NCBI RefSeq assembly: GCF_014199205.1
Contig: NZ_JACIJD010000004.1
Coordinates: 62,001-126,000, forward strand
Reading direction: 5' to 3'
Origin: Muricoccus pecuniae
GTDB lineage: Bacteria > Pseudomonadota > Alphaproteobacteria > Acetobacterales > Acetobacteraceae
Length of the DNA stretch: 64,000 bases
Shown here: one piece after another, positions 17,945 through 25,708 of the stretch
Layout: the number at the start of each line of letters is the position of its first letter
How positions within the stretch are numbered: the stretch's first letter is position 1
Position numbers and translations under genes: made by a program
Notes under the pieces: generated by a model
Seen by the model: the letters and a program-made list of their open reading frames with translations, nothing else
The model's database searches: none
Told to the model about the DNA's origin: nothing

Positions 17945-18556
17945 TCAGGCGGAGTGGGCGAGCTCGCTCCGGCGCGGCATCAGGGTCAGCGGGGCAGCAG
18001 CGGGGCCGCCCATCGCGAGCGACACCTCCATCCCCGCCGCTTCGCACAGATGCAGCAGCAGCGGGCCCAGAACGTCGCGCGGCCCCGCCACGGGCTCGCC
18101 GGCCAGGGCGGCCGTCAGCCCCGATGGCCAGGCGGCGTTCCGCCCTTCGGGCCAGATCGCGAGGCCCGATTCCTGGCCCGCCAGGTGCACGACGCCGCCG
18201 CGTGGCAGCGCCTCGCTGCCCAGGAGCGCCGCGATCAGAAGGGCCTGGGCGAGCGGGGCGCGGAGCGGGATATCGGGCAAGCCTGACACGTCGGCCGTCA
18301 CGCGGCCGCTCGCCAGGGCGCCTTCGAGAAGGTCCGCCATGGACTGCCGGTCCAGCGGGCCGGTTCCGGCTCCGGCCGCGGCGCGCCAGAGGCGCAGGCG
18401 CCGCCGCATCGCGTCCGCCCCGTCCCGCGCCACGGAGAGCGCCTCTTCCGGCGCCTCCTCGGCAAGGTCGAGGGCACCGGACAGGGCCCCCAGGGGGCCA
18501 CCGATGTCGTGGCAGATACGGGCACACAGGTCCTGCGTGAGCGCAAGATCGTCCAT
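17945..18556 (-). CDS. chpT: ChpT-like histidine phosphotransferase
   Basis: This 203-residue protein resembles ChpT, the dimeric phosphotransferase that passes phosphate from CckA to CtrA. The phospho-accepting His16 lies in CARICHDIGGPLGALSGALDL, the recognisable ChpT signature. The rest has the shape of a degenerate ATPase-like domain and no intact ATP-binding boxes. It is the first gene of the che operon, about 70 bases before cheA, which links the CtrA relay to chemotaxis by position. Similarity outside the His helix is low, so confidence is moderate to good. Confidence 0.8.
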   Translation of the reverse strand: MDDLALTQDLCARICHDIGGPLGALSGALDLAEEAPEEALSVARDGADAMRRRLRLWRAAAGAGTGPLDRQSMADLLEGALASGRVTADVSGLPDIPLRAPLAQALLIAALLGSEALPRGGVVHLAGQESGLAIWPEGRNAAWPSGLTAALAGEPVAGPRDVLGPLLLHLCEAAGMEVSLAMGGPAAAPLTLMPRRSELAHSA

Positions 18557-18670
18557 AGAAGATCCTCTTGGGAGGGGGCCTGCCGCTTGTGCCCCCGCGG
18601 GACTTGATGGCTAGTAAAGCCGTTCGGGTCGGGAAAGCCGTGGCCCCTGCCGCGAGGAGGAACCTGCCGG

Positions 18671-18856
18671 ATGATGTCGGAGGGGGTTTTCGAGCCGGGT
18701 CAACTCGTCCGCCACCCCGGGAAGCCGGAGTGGGGCATGGGCCAGGTGCAGTCCGTCATCGGAGACCGTGTGACCGTGAACTTCGAGAATGCCGGGAAGC
18801 TCCTGATCAACACGTCCAACACGACCCTCGACATCATCGACGAAACAAGATCTTGA
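18671..18856 (+). CDS. DUF3553 family small protein
   Basis: This 61-residue protein matches the DUF3553 pattern as I recall it: FEPGQLVRHPGKPEWGMGQV, then VIGDRVTVNFENAGK. The fold is probably a small beta-barrel (CarD/SH3-like). The function is unknown. Two adjacent ATGs (18671 and 18674) are possible. It is divergent from chpT and 8 bases ahead of the TauE-like gene, so the two are probably cotranscribed. Confidence 0.8.
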   Translation: MMSEGVFEPGQLVRHPGKPEWGMGQVQSVIGDRVTVNFENAGKLLINTSNTTLDIIDETRS

Positions 18857-18864
18857 GCTGACCG

Positions 18865-19608
18865 TTGCAGATCCTCGCCGAAGCGGTCCTGAACGCCCCG
18901 TTCCTCATCGCCGTCCTCGCGACAGGGATAGCGGGGCTGATGCGCGGCTATTCCGGCTTCGGCACCGCCGTTCTTCTCGCACCGGTCTTCTCCACCCTCT
19001 GGGGCCCGAAGGCGGGGGTGCCGGTCGTCCTGCTGATGGAGTTGCTGGTCTCCGCCCAGCTCCTGCCGCGCGCGATCGGGGAGGCGGACCGGCGGATGGT
19101 CCTCCCCATCGGGCTCGCGGCGGTGCTGGCCATGCCCCTGGGGTCGCTGGTCCTTCTGGCGGCCGATGGCACGGTGCTGCGCCGGGCGATCGGCGCGCTC
19201 GTGCTCGGCTTCGGCCTGGTCCTGCTCTCGCCCTGGCGCTACCACGGTGCCCGCCCGCTCGGGCTCAACCTCGTCGTCGGTGCCGTCAGCGGGCTGCTCA
19301 AGGGCTCCACAGGCATGTCCGGCCCTCCCGTCATTCTCTATTTCCTCTCCGGCCCGGAGGAGGCGAGGCGCCACCGCGCCAACTTCATCCTCTTCTTCGG
19401 GGTGATCGGCGTAGCATCCATCGTGCCGCCACTGCTAACCGGGCTGATCGACGCCCCCGCCCTCCTCCGGTCGGCGGCCCTGCTTCCGGTGCTCCTGCTC
19501 TGCGTCCGGGCGGGATCGCGCCTGTTCCACCACATCCCCCCCGCATGGTACCGGCGCTTCGCCTTCGGTGCCCTCGTCGCCGCGGGCGGAATCGCGCTGC
19601 TGGGATAG
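18865..19608 (+). CDS. Sulfite exporter TauE/SafE family membrane protein
   Basis: This 247-residue, strongly hydrophobic protein has about eight predicted membrane segments in two halves, each with the family's Gly/Pro-rich motif (GLMRGYSGFGTAVLLAP; GLLKGSTGMSGPPVILYF). Members export sulfite, sulfoacetate or other small organosulfur anions. The substrate here cannot be told. The likely start is TTG at 18865; no suitable ATG precedes the first membrane helix. Confidence 0.85.
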   Translation: MQILAEAVLNAPFLIAVLATGIAGLMRGYSGFGTAVLLAPVFSTLWGPKAGVPVVLLMELLVSAQLLPRAIGEADRRMVLPIGLAAVLAMPLGSLVLLAADGTVLRRAIGALVLGFGLVLLSPWRYHGARPLGLNLVVGAVSGLLKGSTGMSGPPVILYFLSGPEEARRHRANFILFFGVIGVASIVPPLLTGLIDAPALLRSAALLPVLLLCVRAGSRLFHHIPPAWYRRFAFGALVAAGGIALLG

Positions 19609-19677
19609 CCCCCGCATCTTGCGCGAGGGGGGGTGGCTCGCCCAAATTGCCTCTTATTCCCAGGAGCGCCCCCCATC

Positions 19678-20667
19678 ATGCTCGATCCGTTCGGTCGGCG
19701 GATCTCCTACCTCCGCGTCTCGGTGACGGATCGTTGCGATCTCCGCTGCGTCTACTGCATGTCGGAGGACATGACCTTCCTGCCGAAGAAGGACCTCCTC
19801 ACCCTTGAGGAGCTGGAGCGGCTCTGCGGCGCCTTCATCGACCTCGGCGTGGACCGGATCCGCCTTACGGGCGGGGAGCCGCTGGTGCGGCGCGGGGTGA
19901 TGCAGCTCTTCGGGGGGCTGGGCCGCCGAATCGGCGAGGGCGGGCTGCGGGAGCTGACCGTCACCACCAACGGCACCCAGCTCACGAAGATGGCCGACGA
20001 CCTGTTCCGGGCCGGCGTGCGCCGCATCAACGTCTCCCTGGACACGCTGGACCCCGAGACCTTCAAGGCGATCACGCGCTGGGGGCGGCTGGAGAGTACG
20101 CTGGACGGCATCTTCGCGGCCAAGGCGGCCGGGTTGGGGGTGAAGATCAACGCCGTGGCGCTGAAGGGCGTGAACGAGCACGAGATCGACCGCATGATCG
20201 CCTGGTGCGGGGAGCACGGCTTCGAGCTGACGCTGATCGAGACCATGCCCATGGGCGATGTCTCGGGCGACCGGACCGACCAGTACCTTCCGCTGTCGAC
20301 CGTCCGCCAGCGGATCGCGCAGAACTGGACCCTGGTGCCGAGCGACCACCGCACCGGCGGCCCCGCCCGCTACGACACGGTGGCCGAGACCGGGCGCCGG
20401 ATCGGCTTCATCACCCCGATGAGCCACAACTTCTGCGAGTCCTGCAACCGCGTGCGCCTGACCTGCACCGGCACTCTTTATATGTGCCTGGGCCAGGAGG
20501 ACGCGGCCGATCTCCGCGCCCCCCTCCGCGACCCCTCCCTGGGCGAGGCAGGGTTGCGGGACGCGATCCTGTCTGCCATCGCACGCAAGCCGAAGGGGCA
20601 TGACTTCGTCATCGGCCGCGATGCCCGCCCCTCCGTGGGCCGGCATATGAGTGTGACGGGCGGCTAG
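19678..20667 (+). CDS. moaA: GTP 3',8-cyclase MoaA
   Basis: This 329-residue radical-SAM enzyme starts molybdenum cofactor synthesis by cyclising GTP. The N-terminal cluster motif is CDLRCVYCM, the C-terminal second cluster lies in [11 protein letters not shown], and the protein ends in the Gly-Gly pair needed by MoaA. The ATG at 19678 follows CAGGAG. Its product would be needed for the molybdoenzyme at 52.9-55.2 kb, although moaA is a general biosynthetic gene. Confidence 0.95.
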   Translation: MLDPFGRRISYLRVSVTDRCDLRCVYCMSEDMTFLPKKDLLTLEELERLCGAFIDLGVDRIRLTGGEPLVRRGVMQLFGGLGRRIGEGGLRELTVTTNGTQLTKMADDLFRAGVRRINVSLDTLDPETFKAITRWGRLESTLDGIFAAKAAGLGVKINAVALKGVNEHEIDRMIAWCGEHGFELTLIETMPMGDVSGDRTDQYLPLSTVRQRIAQNWTLVPSDHRTGGPARYDTVAETGRRIGFITPMSHNFCESCNRVRLTCTGTLYMCLGQEDAADLRAPLRDPSLGEAGLRDAILSAIARKPKGHDFVIGRDARPSVGRHMSVTGG

Positions 20668-20681
20668 GAGGGTTATCGCGC

Positions 20682-21092
20682 GTGCTGGATTCGGAACTCG
20701 TCGCCAGGCTGGCGATCCCGGGCCTGCCGGAGTGGAGCGGGCTCGTCATCCTCCTCCTCGGCCTGCTCTTCCTCGCGGCCTTCCTGATGATGCCCTTCAG
20801 CGTCTTCGGCCTGAAGTCGCGGCTGGACGCCATCGAGGCCCAGCTCGACGACGTGCAGCAGGAGATCCGCAGCCTCGCCCTGCGCCTGCCCGAGCCGGGC
20901 CTGCGCCGCCGCGCCCCGGCCGTGGACGAGACCTACGACGAGCTGCCGGACCCCGTCCGGCCGGAGCCGCCGGTGCGGGAGGACCGGGCGCCGCGCATGA
21001 CGCCCCCCATCCCGCCGCCCCCTACCTGGCCCGATGACGCGCGCGGCCCGGGCCGCCGCACCGAGCCCCGACTGGGCGGCCCGCGCCGCTAG
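20682..21092 (+). CDS. Hypothetical single-pass membrane protein
   Basis: This 136-residue protein is not recognised. It has one membrane helix at about residues 19-41 (SGLVILLLGLLFLAAFLMM), a short amphipathic/coiled segment (LDAIEAQLDDVQQEIRSL), and a long Pro/Arg-rich disordered tail. The start is GTG at 20682, with GGAGG upstream, 14 bases after moaA; the two are probably cotranscribed. It may be a small envelope scaffold, but no function can be assigned. Confidence 0.7.
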   Translation: MLDSELVARLAIPGLPEWSGLVILLLGLLFLAAFLMMPFSVFGLKSRLDAIEAQLDDVQQEIRSLALRLPEPGLRRRAPAVDETYDELPDPVRPEPPVREDRAPRMTPPIPPPPTWPDDARGPGRRTEPRLGGPRR

Positions 21093-21189
21093 GGGCCACA
21101 CCCCGGCAGGCTGTCCCTGGAGCCGCCGTTCCCCCTGATCGGCTCCAGCCCCCATCGAAGCGCGGCGCGCCTTGGCCTATTCTCCCGGC

Positions 21190-22590
21190 ATGCCGCCGCG
21201 CCGCCCCGCCGACCAGGATCTCTTCGGCGCCCCCGAGCCCACGGCGGGGGAGACCACCCCTGCAGGGGCCCCGCGTCCCCTCGCCGACCGCCTTCGTCCC
21301 CACAGCCTCCCGGAGGTGGTCGGGCAGGATCACCTGCTCGGCCCCGGGGGGGCGCTGCGCCGCATGCTGGACCGCGGGGCGCTGGCCTCCCTCATCCTCT
21401 GGGGTCCCCCGGGGGTGGGGAAGACCACCATCGCCCGGCTGCTGGCCGAGGCCGCGGGGCTGCGCTTCGCCGCCCTCTCCGCCGTGTTCAGCGGCGTCGC
21501 CGACCTCAAGCGCGCCTTCGACGAGGCCCGCGCCCGCCGCGCGGCGGGGCAGGCGACGCTTCTCTTCGTGGACGAGATCCACCGCTTCAACCGCGCCCAG
21601 CAGGACGGCTTCCTGCCCGTGGTGGAGGACGGGACGGTGGTGCTCGTCGGCGCGACGACGGAGAACCCGAACTTCGCCCTCAACAACGCGCTGCTCTCCC
21701 GCTGCCGCGTCCTTACCCTGCGGCGGCTGGACGACGCGGCGCTGGAACTGCTCCTCGCCCGCGCCGAGGCCGAAACCGGGCAGCCCCTTCCCCTGTCCCC
21801 GGAGGCCCGGACCGCCCTCCGCGCCCTGGCCGACGGCGACGGCCGCAACCTCCTCAACATGGCCGAGCAGCTCCTCGCCCTGCCCGAGGGCACGCCCCCG
21901 CTTGCCCCGGAGGAGCTGCCCGCGCTTCTCTCCCGCCGCCCCGCGCGGGATGACGGGCCGGGGACGGAGCACGCAAGCCAGATCTCCCCCACCATCACGG
22001 GGGACCGGGGGAGCGAGCTGAACGGCCTTCTCTCCGCCTTCCACAAGTCGCTCCGGGGATCGGACGTGCAGGCCGCCCTCTACTACGCCGCCCGGATGAT
22101 GGTGATGGGGGAGGAGACGGCGCCGACGATCTTCCGCCGCCTCGCCTGCGCGGCCTCGGAGGACGTGGGCATGGCGGACCCCCAGGCCCTGCCCCAGGTC
22201 CTCGCCGCCTGGGACGCCTTCCGCAGGATCGGCTGGCCGGAGGCGCATCTCTTCATGGGCCAGGCGGTCGTCTATGTCGCGACCGCGCCGAAATCCAACG
22301 CGACCCACCTCGCCTTCACCCGCGCGCTCGCCCTGGCCGAGCGGACCTCAGCGCTCCGCCCGCCGCTGCATATCCTCAACGCCCACACGAAGATCCTGGC
22401 CGATCTCGGCCACGGCGCCGGCTACCGCTACGACCATGACGAGCCCGACGCCTTCGCCGGCCAGGAGTTCTTCCCCGACGACCTCGCGGGGGAGCGGCGC
22501 CCGGAGTTCTACGAGCCGACGCCGCGCGGCTTCGAGCGCGACATCGGCAAGCGCCTCGATTTCTGGGCCCGCCGCCGCGGCCATCGCTGA
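21190..22590 (+). CDS. rarA: Replication-associated recombination protein A (RarA/MgsA AAA ATPase)
   Basis: This 466-residue AAA+ clamp-loader-like ATPase acts at stalled replication forks. It shows Walker A WGPPGVGKTTIARLLAE, Walker B LLFVDEIHRFNRAQQDGFLP, sensor region VGATTENPNFALNNALLSRC, and the C-terminal segment ITGDRGSELNGLLSAFHKSL with ARMMVMGEE. I prefer the ATG at 21190; a TTG at 21172 would add six residues. It is a single gene on the plus strand. Confidence 0.93.
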   Translation: MPPRRPADQDLFGAPEPTAGETTPAGAPRPLADRLRPHSLPEVVGQDHLLGPGGALRRMLDRGALASLILWGPPGVGKTTIARLLAEAAGLRFAALSAVFSGVADLKRAFDEARARRAAGQATLLFVDEIHRFNRAQQDGFLPVVEDGTVVLVGATTENPNFALNNALLSRCRVLTLRRLDDAALELLLARAEAETGQPLPLSPEARTALRALADGDGRNLLNMAEQLLALPEGTPPLAPEELPALLSRRPARDDGPGTEHASQISPTITGDRGSELNGLLSAFHKSLRGSDVQAALYYAARMMVMGEETAPTIFRRLACAASEDVGMADPQALPQVLAAWDAFRRIGWPEAHLFMGQAVVYVATAPKSNATHLAFTRALALAERTSALRPPLHILNAHTKILADLGHGAGYRYDHDEPDAFAGQEFFPDDLAGERRPEFYEPTPRGFERDIGKRLDFWARRRGHR

Positions 22591-22676
22591 CCCACGCGCC
22601 TTGTCCTCGCGGCCGCGCGCCCTAACTTCCCCCGCCCCTGCCGCACCCTGGCCGTGGCCGGGGAGAGGAGCCGCCC

Positions 22677-23609
22677 ATGCCGAACGAGTTCGCCCCCGAG
22701 GTTCTCGCCGCCTTCGCCGAGCTGGAGAGGGCCGGCTTCGTGCAGGGCGATGCGACGGCCCAGCCCCTCGATGCGGCCCGGGCGGACACGCGCCGCTTCC
22801 AGGCCTTCCTCAACGGCGACCCCGTGCCCCTGCGGGAGGTGGAGGAGGTGACGATCGCGGGCGGGCTGCGCCTGCGCCTCTATCACCCGGACAGCCCTGC
22901 CCCCCGCCCGGCCCTGCTGCACGTCCATGGTGGCGGCTTCGCCTTCGGCACGATCGACACGCTGGACCGCTGGAAGCGCGAGATCGCGCGCGACGCCGGG
23001 GTGACGGTGGTGGGGCTGGAATACGCCCTCTCGCCCGAGAACACCTATCCCACGGCGCTGGAGCAGGTGCTGGCCGCCCTGCGCTGGCTGCGCGAGGGAG
23101 CCGCCTCCTACGGCATCGACAGCGCGCGCCTAGCCGTCTCCGGGGACTCGGCGGGCGGCAACCTCGCCCTCGCCGCCCTTCTGCGCCTGCGCGACGCGGG
23201 CGAGCCGCTGCCGCGCTGCGGCGCCATCATCTACGGCATGCTCTCGGCCGAGCACGACTCGCCCTCCCATCGCGCCTTCGGCGGCGGGGAGTACGGACTC
23301 TCCACCGCCAAGCTCGACTGGTTCTGGTCCCAGTATCTCGGCCCCACCCCGCGCGAGGACAGCGGCGCCGCGCCGCTGCGGGCCGATCTCCACGGCCTAC
23401 CCCCCCTGCTGCTGCTGGCCGCGGCGCTCGATCCCCTGCTGGACGACACGCTCAAGCTCGCCCCGCGGCTCACCGAGGCGGGGGTGCCGCACACGCTCCG
23501 GGTGATCGAGGGCGTCCATCACGGCTTCATCGCCTGGACCCGCCTTCTCCCCCAGGCCCGGGCCGCGCGCGAGGCGGTGGTGGAGTCGCTGCGCCGGCAC
23601 CTCGGCTGA
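22677..23609 (+). CDS. Alpha/beta hydrolase of the hormone-sensitive-lipase type
   Basis: This 310-residue esterase shows the HSL-family oxyanion motif HVHGGGFAFG, the nucleophile elbow SGDSAGGNLA, the Asp region LAAALDPLLDD and the catalytic His in EGVHHGFIAW. It should hydrolyse short-chain acyl esters or amides in the cytoplasm. No signal peptide is visible. The ATG at 22677 follows GGAGAGGAG. Confidence 0.9.
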   Translation: MPNEFAPEVLAAFAELERAGFVQGDATAQPLDAARADTRRFQAFLNGDPVPLREVEEVTIAGGLRLRLYHPDSPAPRPALLHVHGGGFAFGTIDTLDRWKREIARDAGVTVVGLEYALSPENTYPTALEQVLAALRWLREGAASYGIDSARLAVSGDSAGGNLALAALLRLRDAGEPLPRCGAIIYGMLSAEHDSPSHRAFGGGEYGLSTAKLDWFWSQYLGPTPREDSGAAPLRADLHGLPPLLLLAAALDPLLDDTLKLAPRLTEAGVPHTLRVIEGVHHGFIAWTRLLPQARAAREAVVESLRRHLG

Positions 23610-23674
23610 GCCGCCCGCGCCAACCGCCACCCTCCCCCGGGCGTTCCATCGGGGACAGCGAGGAGGGCTCGACC

Positions 23675-23884
23675 ATGACTGCCAGAGCGCCGGAGGGCCC
23701 CAAGGCCGATTTCGGGCCCGGGGAGGCTTCCGACTCCGCCATCCCCCGCCCGCCCTCCCCGCAGGGCCTGGACGAGTTGAGCAAGGCGCAGGGCCTCATC
23801 ACCGACGAGTGGACGGGCGAGCCCCCCGCGGAGGGCGGCAAGGCGCCGGAAAACGGGGACTCCCGGCCGGTCGAGGGGGAGTAG
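23675..23884 (+). CDS. Small hypothetical acidic protein
   Basis: This 69-residue protein is hydrophilic, Pro/Glu/Gly-rich and probably disordered. It was not recognised. The ATG at 23675 is preceded by GAGGAGGG at a suitable distance, and the next stop is at 23882-23884. Codon use looks like the neighbours. It may be real, but composition alone gives no function. Confidence 0.55.
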   Translation: MTARAPEGPKADFGPGEASDSAIPRPPSPQGLDELSKAQGLITDEWTGEPPAEGGKAPENGDSRPVEGE

Positions 23885-23956
23885 CCGCCGCGCGGTCCCG
23901 CGCCGCGTTAACGATCCGACAACACTCCCGGTCCATCCTGCCCCCAGAGCCGCAGG

Positions 23957-24640
23957 ATGCAGCGCATGGATGCCTTTCCCACGCCCGACCTCAACCCGGT
24001 CGAGCCCCTATCCTTCAGTGCCCAGGCCTTCCGGCTGCGCAGCCTCTTCCCGACCCCGCTGCTGATGGCGCCGGTGAACGGCGCCCCGGCCCTGAACGCT
24101 CCCCTGCGCGAAGCCATCCTCGCCCGCGCCGCGGGGTGCGAGGGGGTGCAGCGCAACAACAACGGCGGCTGGCAGTCCGACGACGATTTCTGGTCCTGGT
24201 CCGGCCCGGCCGGCGCCGCCCTGCTGGACGCCGCCACGGGGCTGGTGAACGCCTTCACGGGCCTCAAGAACGCCGATGGAGAGGCCCTTCCGGGCGGACC
24301 GGTCTGGCGCAGCAACGCCTGGGCGAACGTGAACCGGGCCGGGGACGCGAACCACCCCCACCACCATCCCGGCGCCTTCTGGTCCGGCGTCTACTGGGTC
24401 GATGCCGGGGACGGGTCGGGCGGCGAGTTCGAGATCCACGATCCCCGCGGCATCCTGCCCAGTTTCTTCGCCCCGCAGCTCCGCATGGCGCTGCCCGGCT
24501 GCCTCAGCGCGGGTCTGACGGACTACATCACGCCCGAGACGGGCACGATGCTCATCTTCCCCGCCTGGCTCGTCCATGCGGTGCGCCACTATCACGGGGA
24601 GCGGCCGCGCATCTCGGTGGCCTTCAACTTCTCCGTCTAA
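23957..24640 (+). CDS. TIGR02466-like putative 2-oxoglutarate/Fe(II) oxygenase
   Basis: This 227-residue protein has the features of the TIGR02466 family as I recall them: FPTPLL near the N-terminus, then NHHHHP-type iron-ligand sequence (ANHPHHHPGAFWSGVYWV) and a second ligand region FPAWLVHAVRHYHGERPR. Together these give the HxH/D...H...R pattern of a 2OG dioxygenase. The substrate is unknown. A second ATG at 23966 has the better-spaced ribosome site (AGGA, 8 bases). Confidence 0.8.
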   Translation: MQRMDAFPTPDLNPVEPLSFSAQAFRLRSLFPTPLLMAPVNGAPALNAPLREAILARAAGCEGVQRNNNGGWQSDDDFWSWSGPAGAALLDAATGLVNAFTGLKNADGEALPGGPVWRSNAWANVNRAGDANHPHHHPGAFWSGVYWVDAGDGSGGEFEIHDPRGILPSFFAPQLRMALPGCLSAGLTDYITPETGTMLIFPAWLVHAVRHYHGERPRISVAFNFSV

Positions 24641-24710
24641 AAGAGGGCGGGGCGCGCATAAAAGCCGGGCGGAACTCGACGCGCGCCCCCGTCGTCGCTA
24701 CCTCCCCCTC

Positions 24711-25685
24711 ATGCCCGCCGCCCTGATCACCGTGACCGAGGATGAGGCCGATCTGCGCCTCGACCGCTGGTTCCGCCGCCATCACCCGAACCTTACCCAG
24801 GGCGCGTTGCAGAAGATGCTCCGCACCGGCCAGGTCCGGGTGGATGGCAAGCGCGCCGAAACCGGCACCCGCCTTGCCCCGGGGCAGCAGGTGCGCGTGC
24901 CCCCGATGCCCGAGGCGCCACCGCCCGAGCCATCCCGCCCCGCCGTCTCCGAGCGCGATGCCGCCATGCTGGAGCGTCTGGTGATCTACCGCGACGACTC
25001 GGTGATCGCCCTGGACAAGCCGCACGGCCTGCCCGTGCAGGGCGGCCCGGGGATCGCCCGGCATCTCGACGGCATGCTCGACGCCCTGCGCTTCGGCCAT
25101 GAGGAGCGCCCCCGCCTCGTCCACCGGCTCGACCGCGACACCTCGGGCGTGCTGCTCCTGGCGCGCAGCGCCGGGGCGGCGGCGAGGCTGGCGGCGGCCT
25201 TCCGCGGGCGGGACGCGCAGAAGACCTACTGGGCCCTGGTGGTCGGCCGCCCGCACCCGCTGGCGGGGCGGATCAACATGCCGCTCGCGCGCCAGGGCGG
25301 GCCACGTGGCGAGCGCACCGCCCCCGCGGAGGAGGGCGAGGAAGGAGCCCACGCCATCACCGATTTCCGCGTGGTGGACAACGCCCGCAAGCACGTCTCC
25401 TGGCTGGAGATGAACCCGCTCACCGGCCGGACCCACCAGCTCCGCGTCCACGCCGCCGCCGCGCTGAAATGCCCGATCCTGGGGGACGGCAAGTATGGCG
25501 GGGCGGCGGCGCATCTGGAGGGCATGTCGGGCCTGCTCCATCTCCATGCCCGCTCCATCGAGCTGCCGCATCCCGAGGGCGGAACCCTCTCCGTCTCGGC
25601 GCCGCTTCCGCCCCATATGAACGAGAGCTTCGCCTTCCTCGGCTTCGACCGCCCGCGCACCCCGCCCACCCGCCGGACTCGCTGA
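24711..25685 (+). CDS. RluA family pseudouridine synthase (RluC/RluD type)
   Basis: This 324-residue enzyme isomerises uridines in 23S rRNA. An N-terminal S4 RNA-binding domain (LDRWFRRHHPNLTQGALQKM) precedes the catalytic domain with the Asp motif RLVHRLDRDTSGVLLLARS and the C-terminal GRTHQLRVHAA. The order and length fit RluC or RluD. Which rRNA sites it modifies cannot be decided here. The ATG is at 24711. Confidence 0.93.
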   Translation: MPAALITVTEDEADLRLDRWFRRHHPNLTQGALQKMLRTGQVRVDGKRAETGTRLAPGQQVRVPPMPEAPPPEPSRPAVSERDAAMLERLVIYRDDSVIALDKPHGLPVQGGPGIARHLDGMLDALRFGHEERPRLVHRLDRDTSGVLLLARSAGAAARLAAAFRGRDAQKTYWALVVGRPHPLAGRINMPLARQGGPRGERTAPAEEGEEGAHAITDFRVVDNARKHVSWLEMNPLTGRTHQLRVHAAAALKCPILGDGKYGGAAAHLEGMSGLLHLHARSIELPHPEGGTLSVSAPLPPHMNESFAFLGFDRPRTPPTRRTR

Positions 25686-25708
25686 ACCCCGCCCCCGGGA
25701 GCCACGCC

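Noticed and set aside
15079-18540. Long plus-strand open frame opposite cheW, cheA and chpT
   Set aside because: The opposite strand carries well-recognised chemotaxis proteins with overlapping starts; this frame has no domain and biased composition.
24671-24696. GGAAC-N17-CGTC before the RluA-type gene as an EcfG promoter
   Set aside because: One mismatch in a 4-base element in GC-rich DNA is close to chance, and the target is a housekeeping gene.
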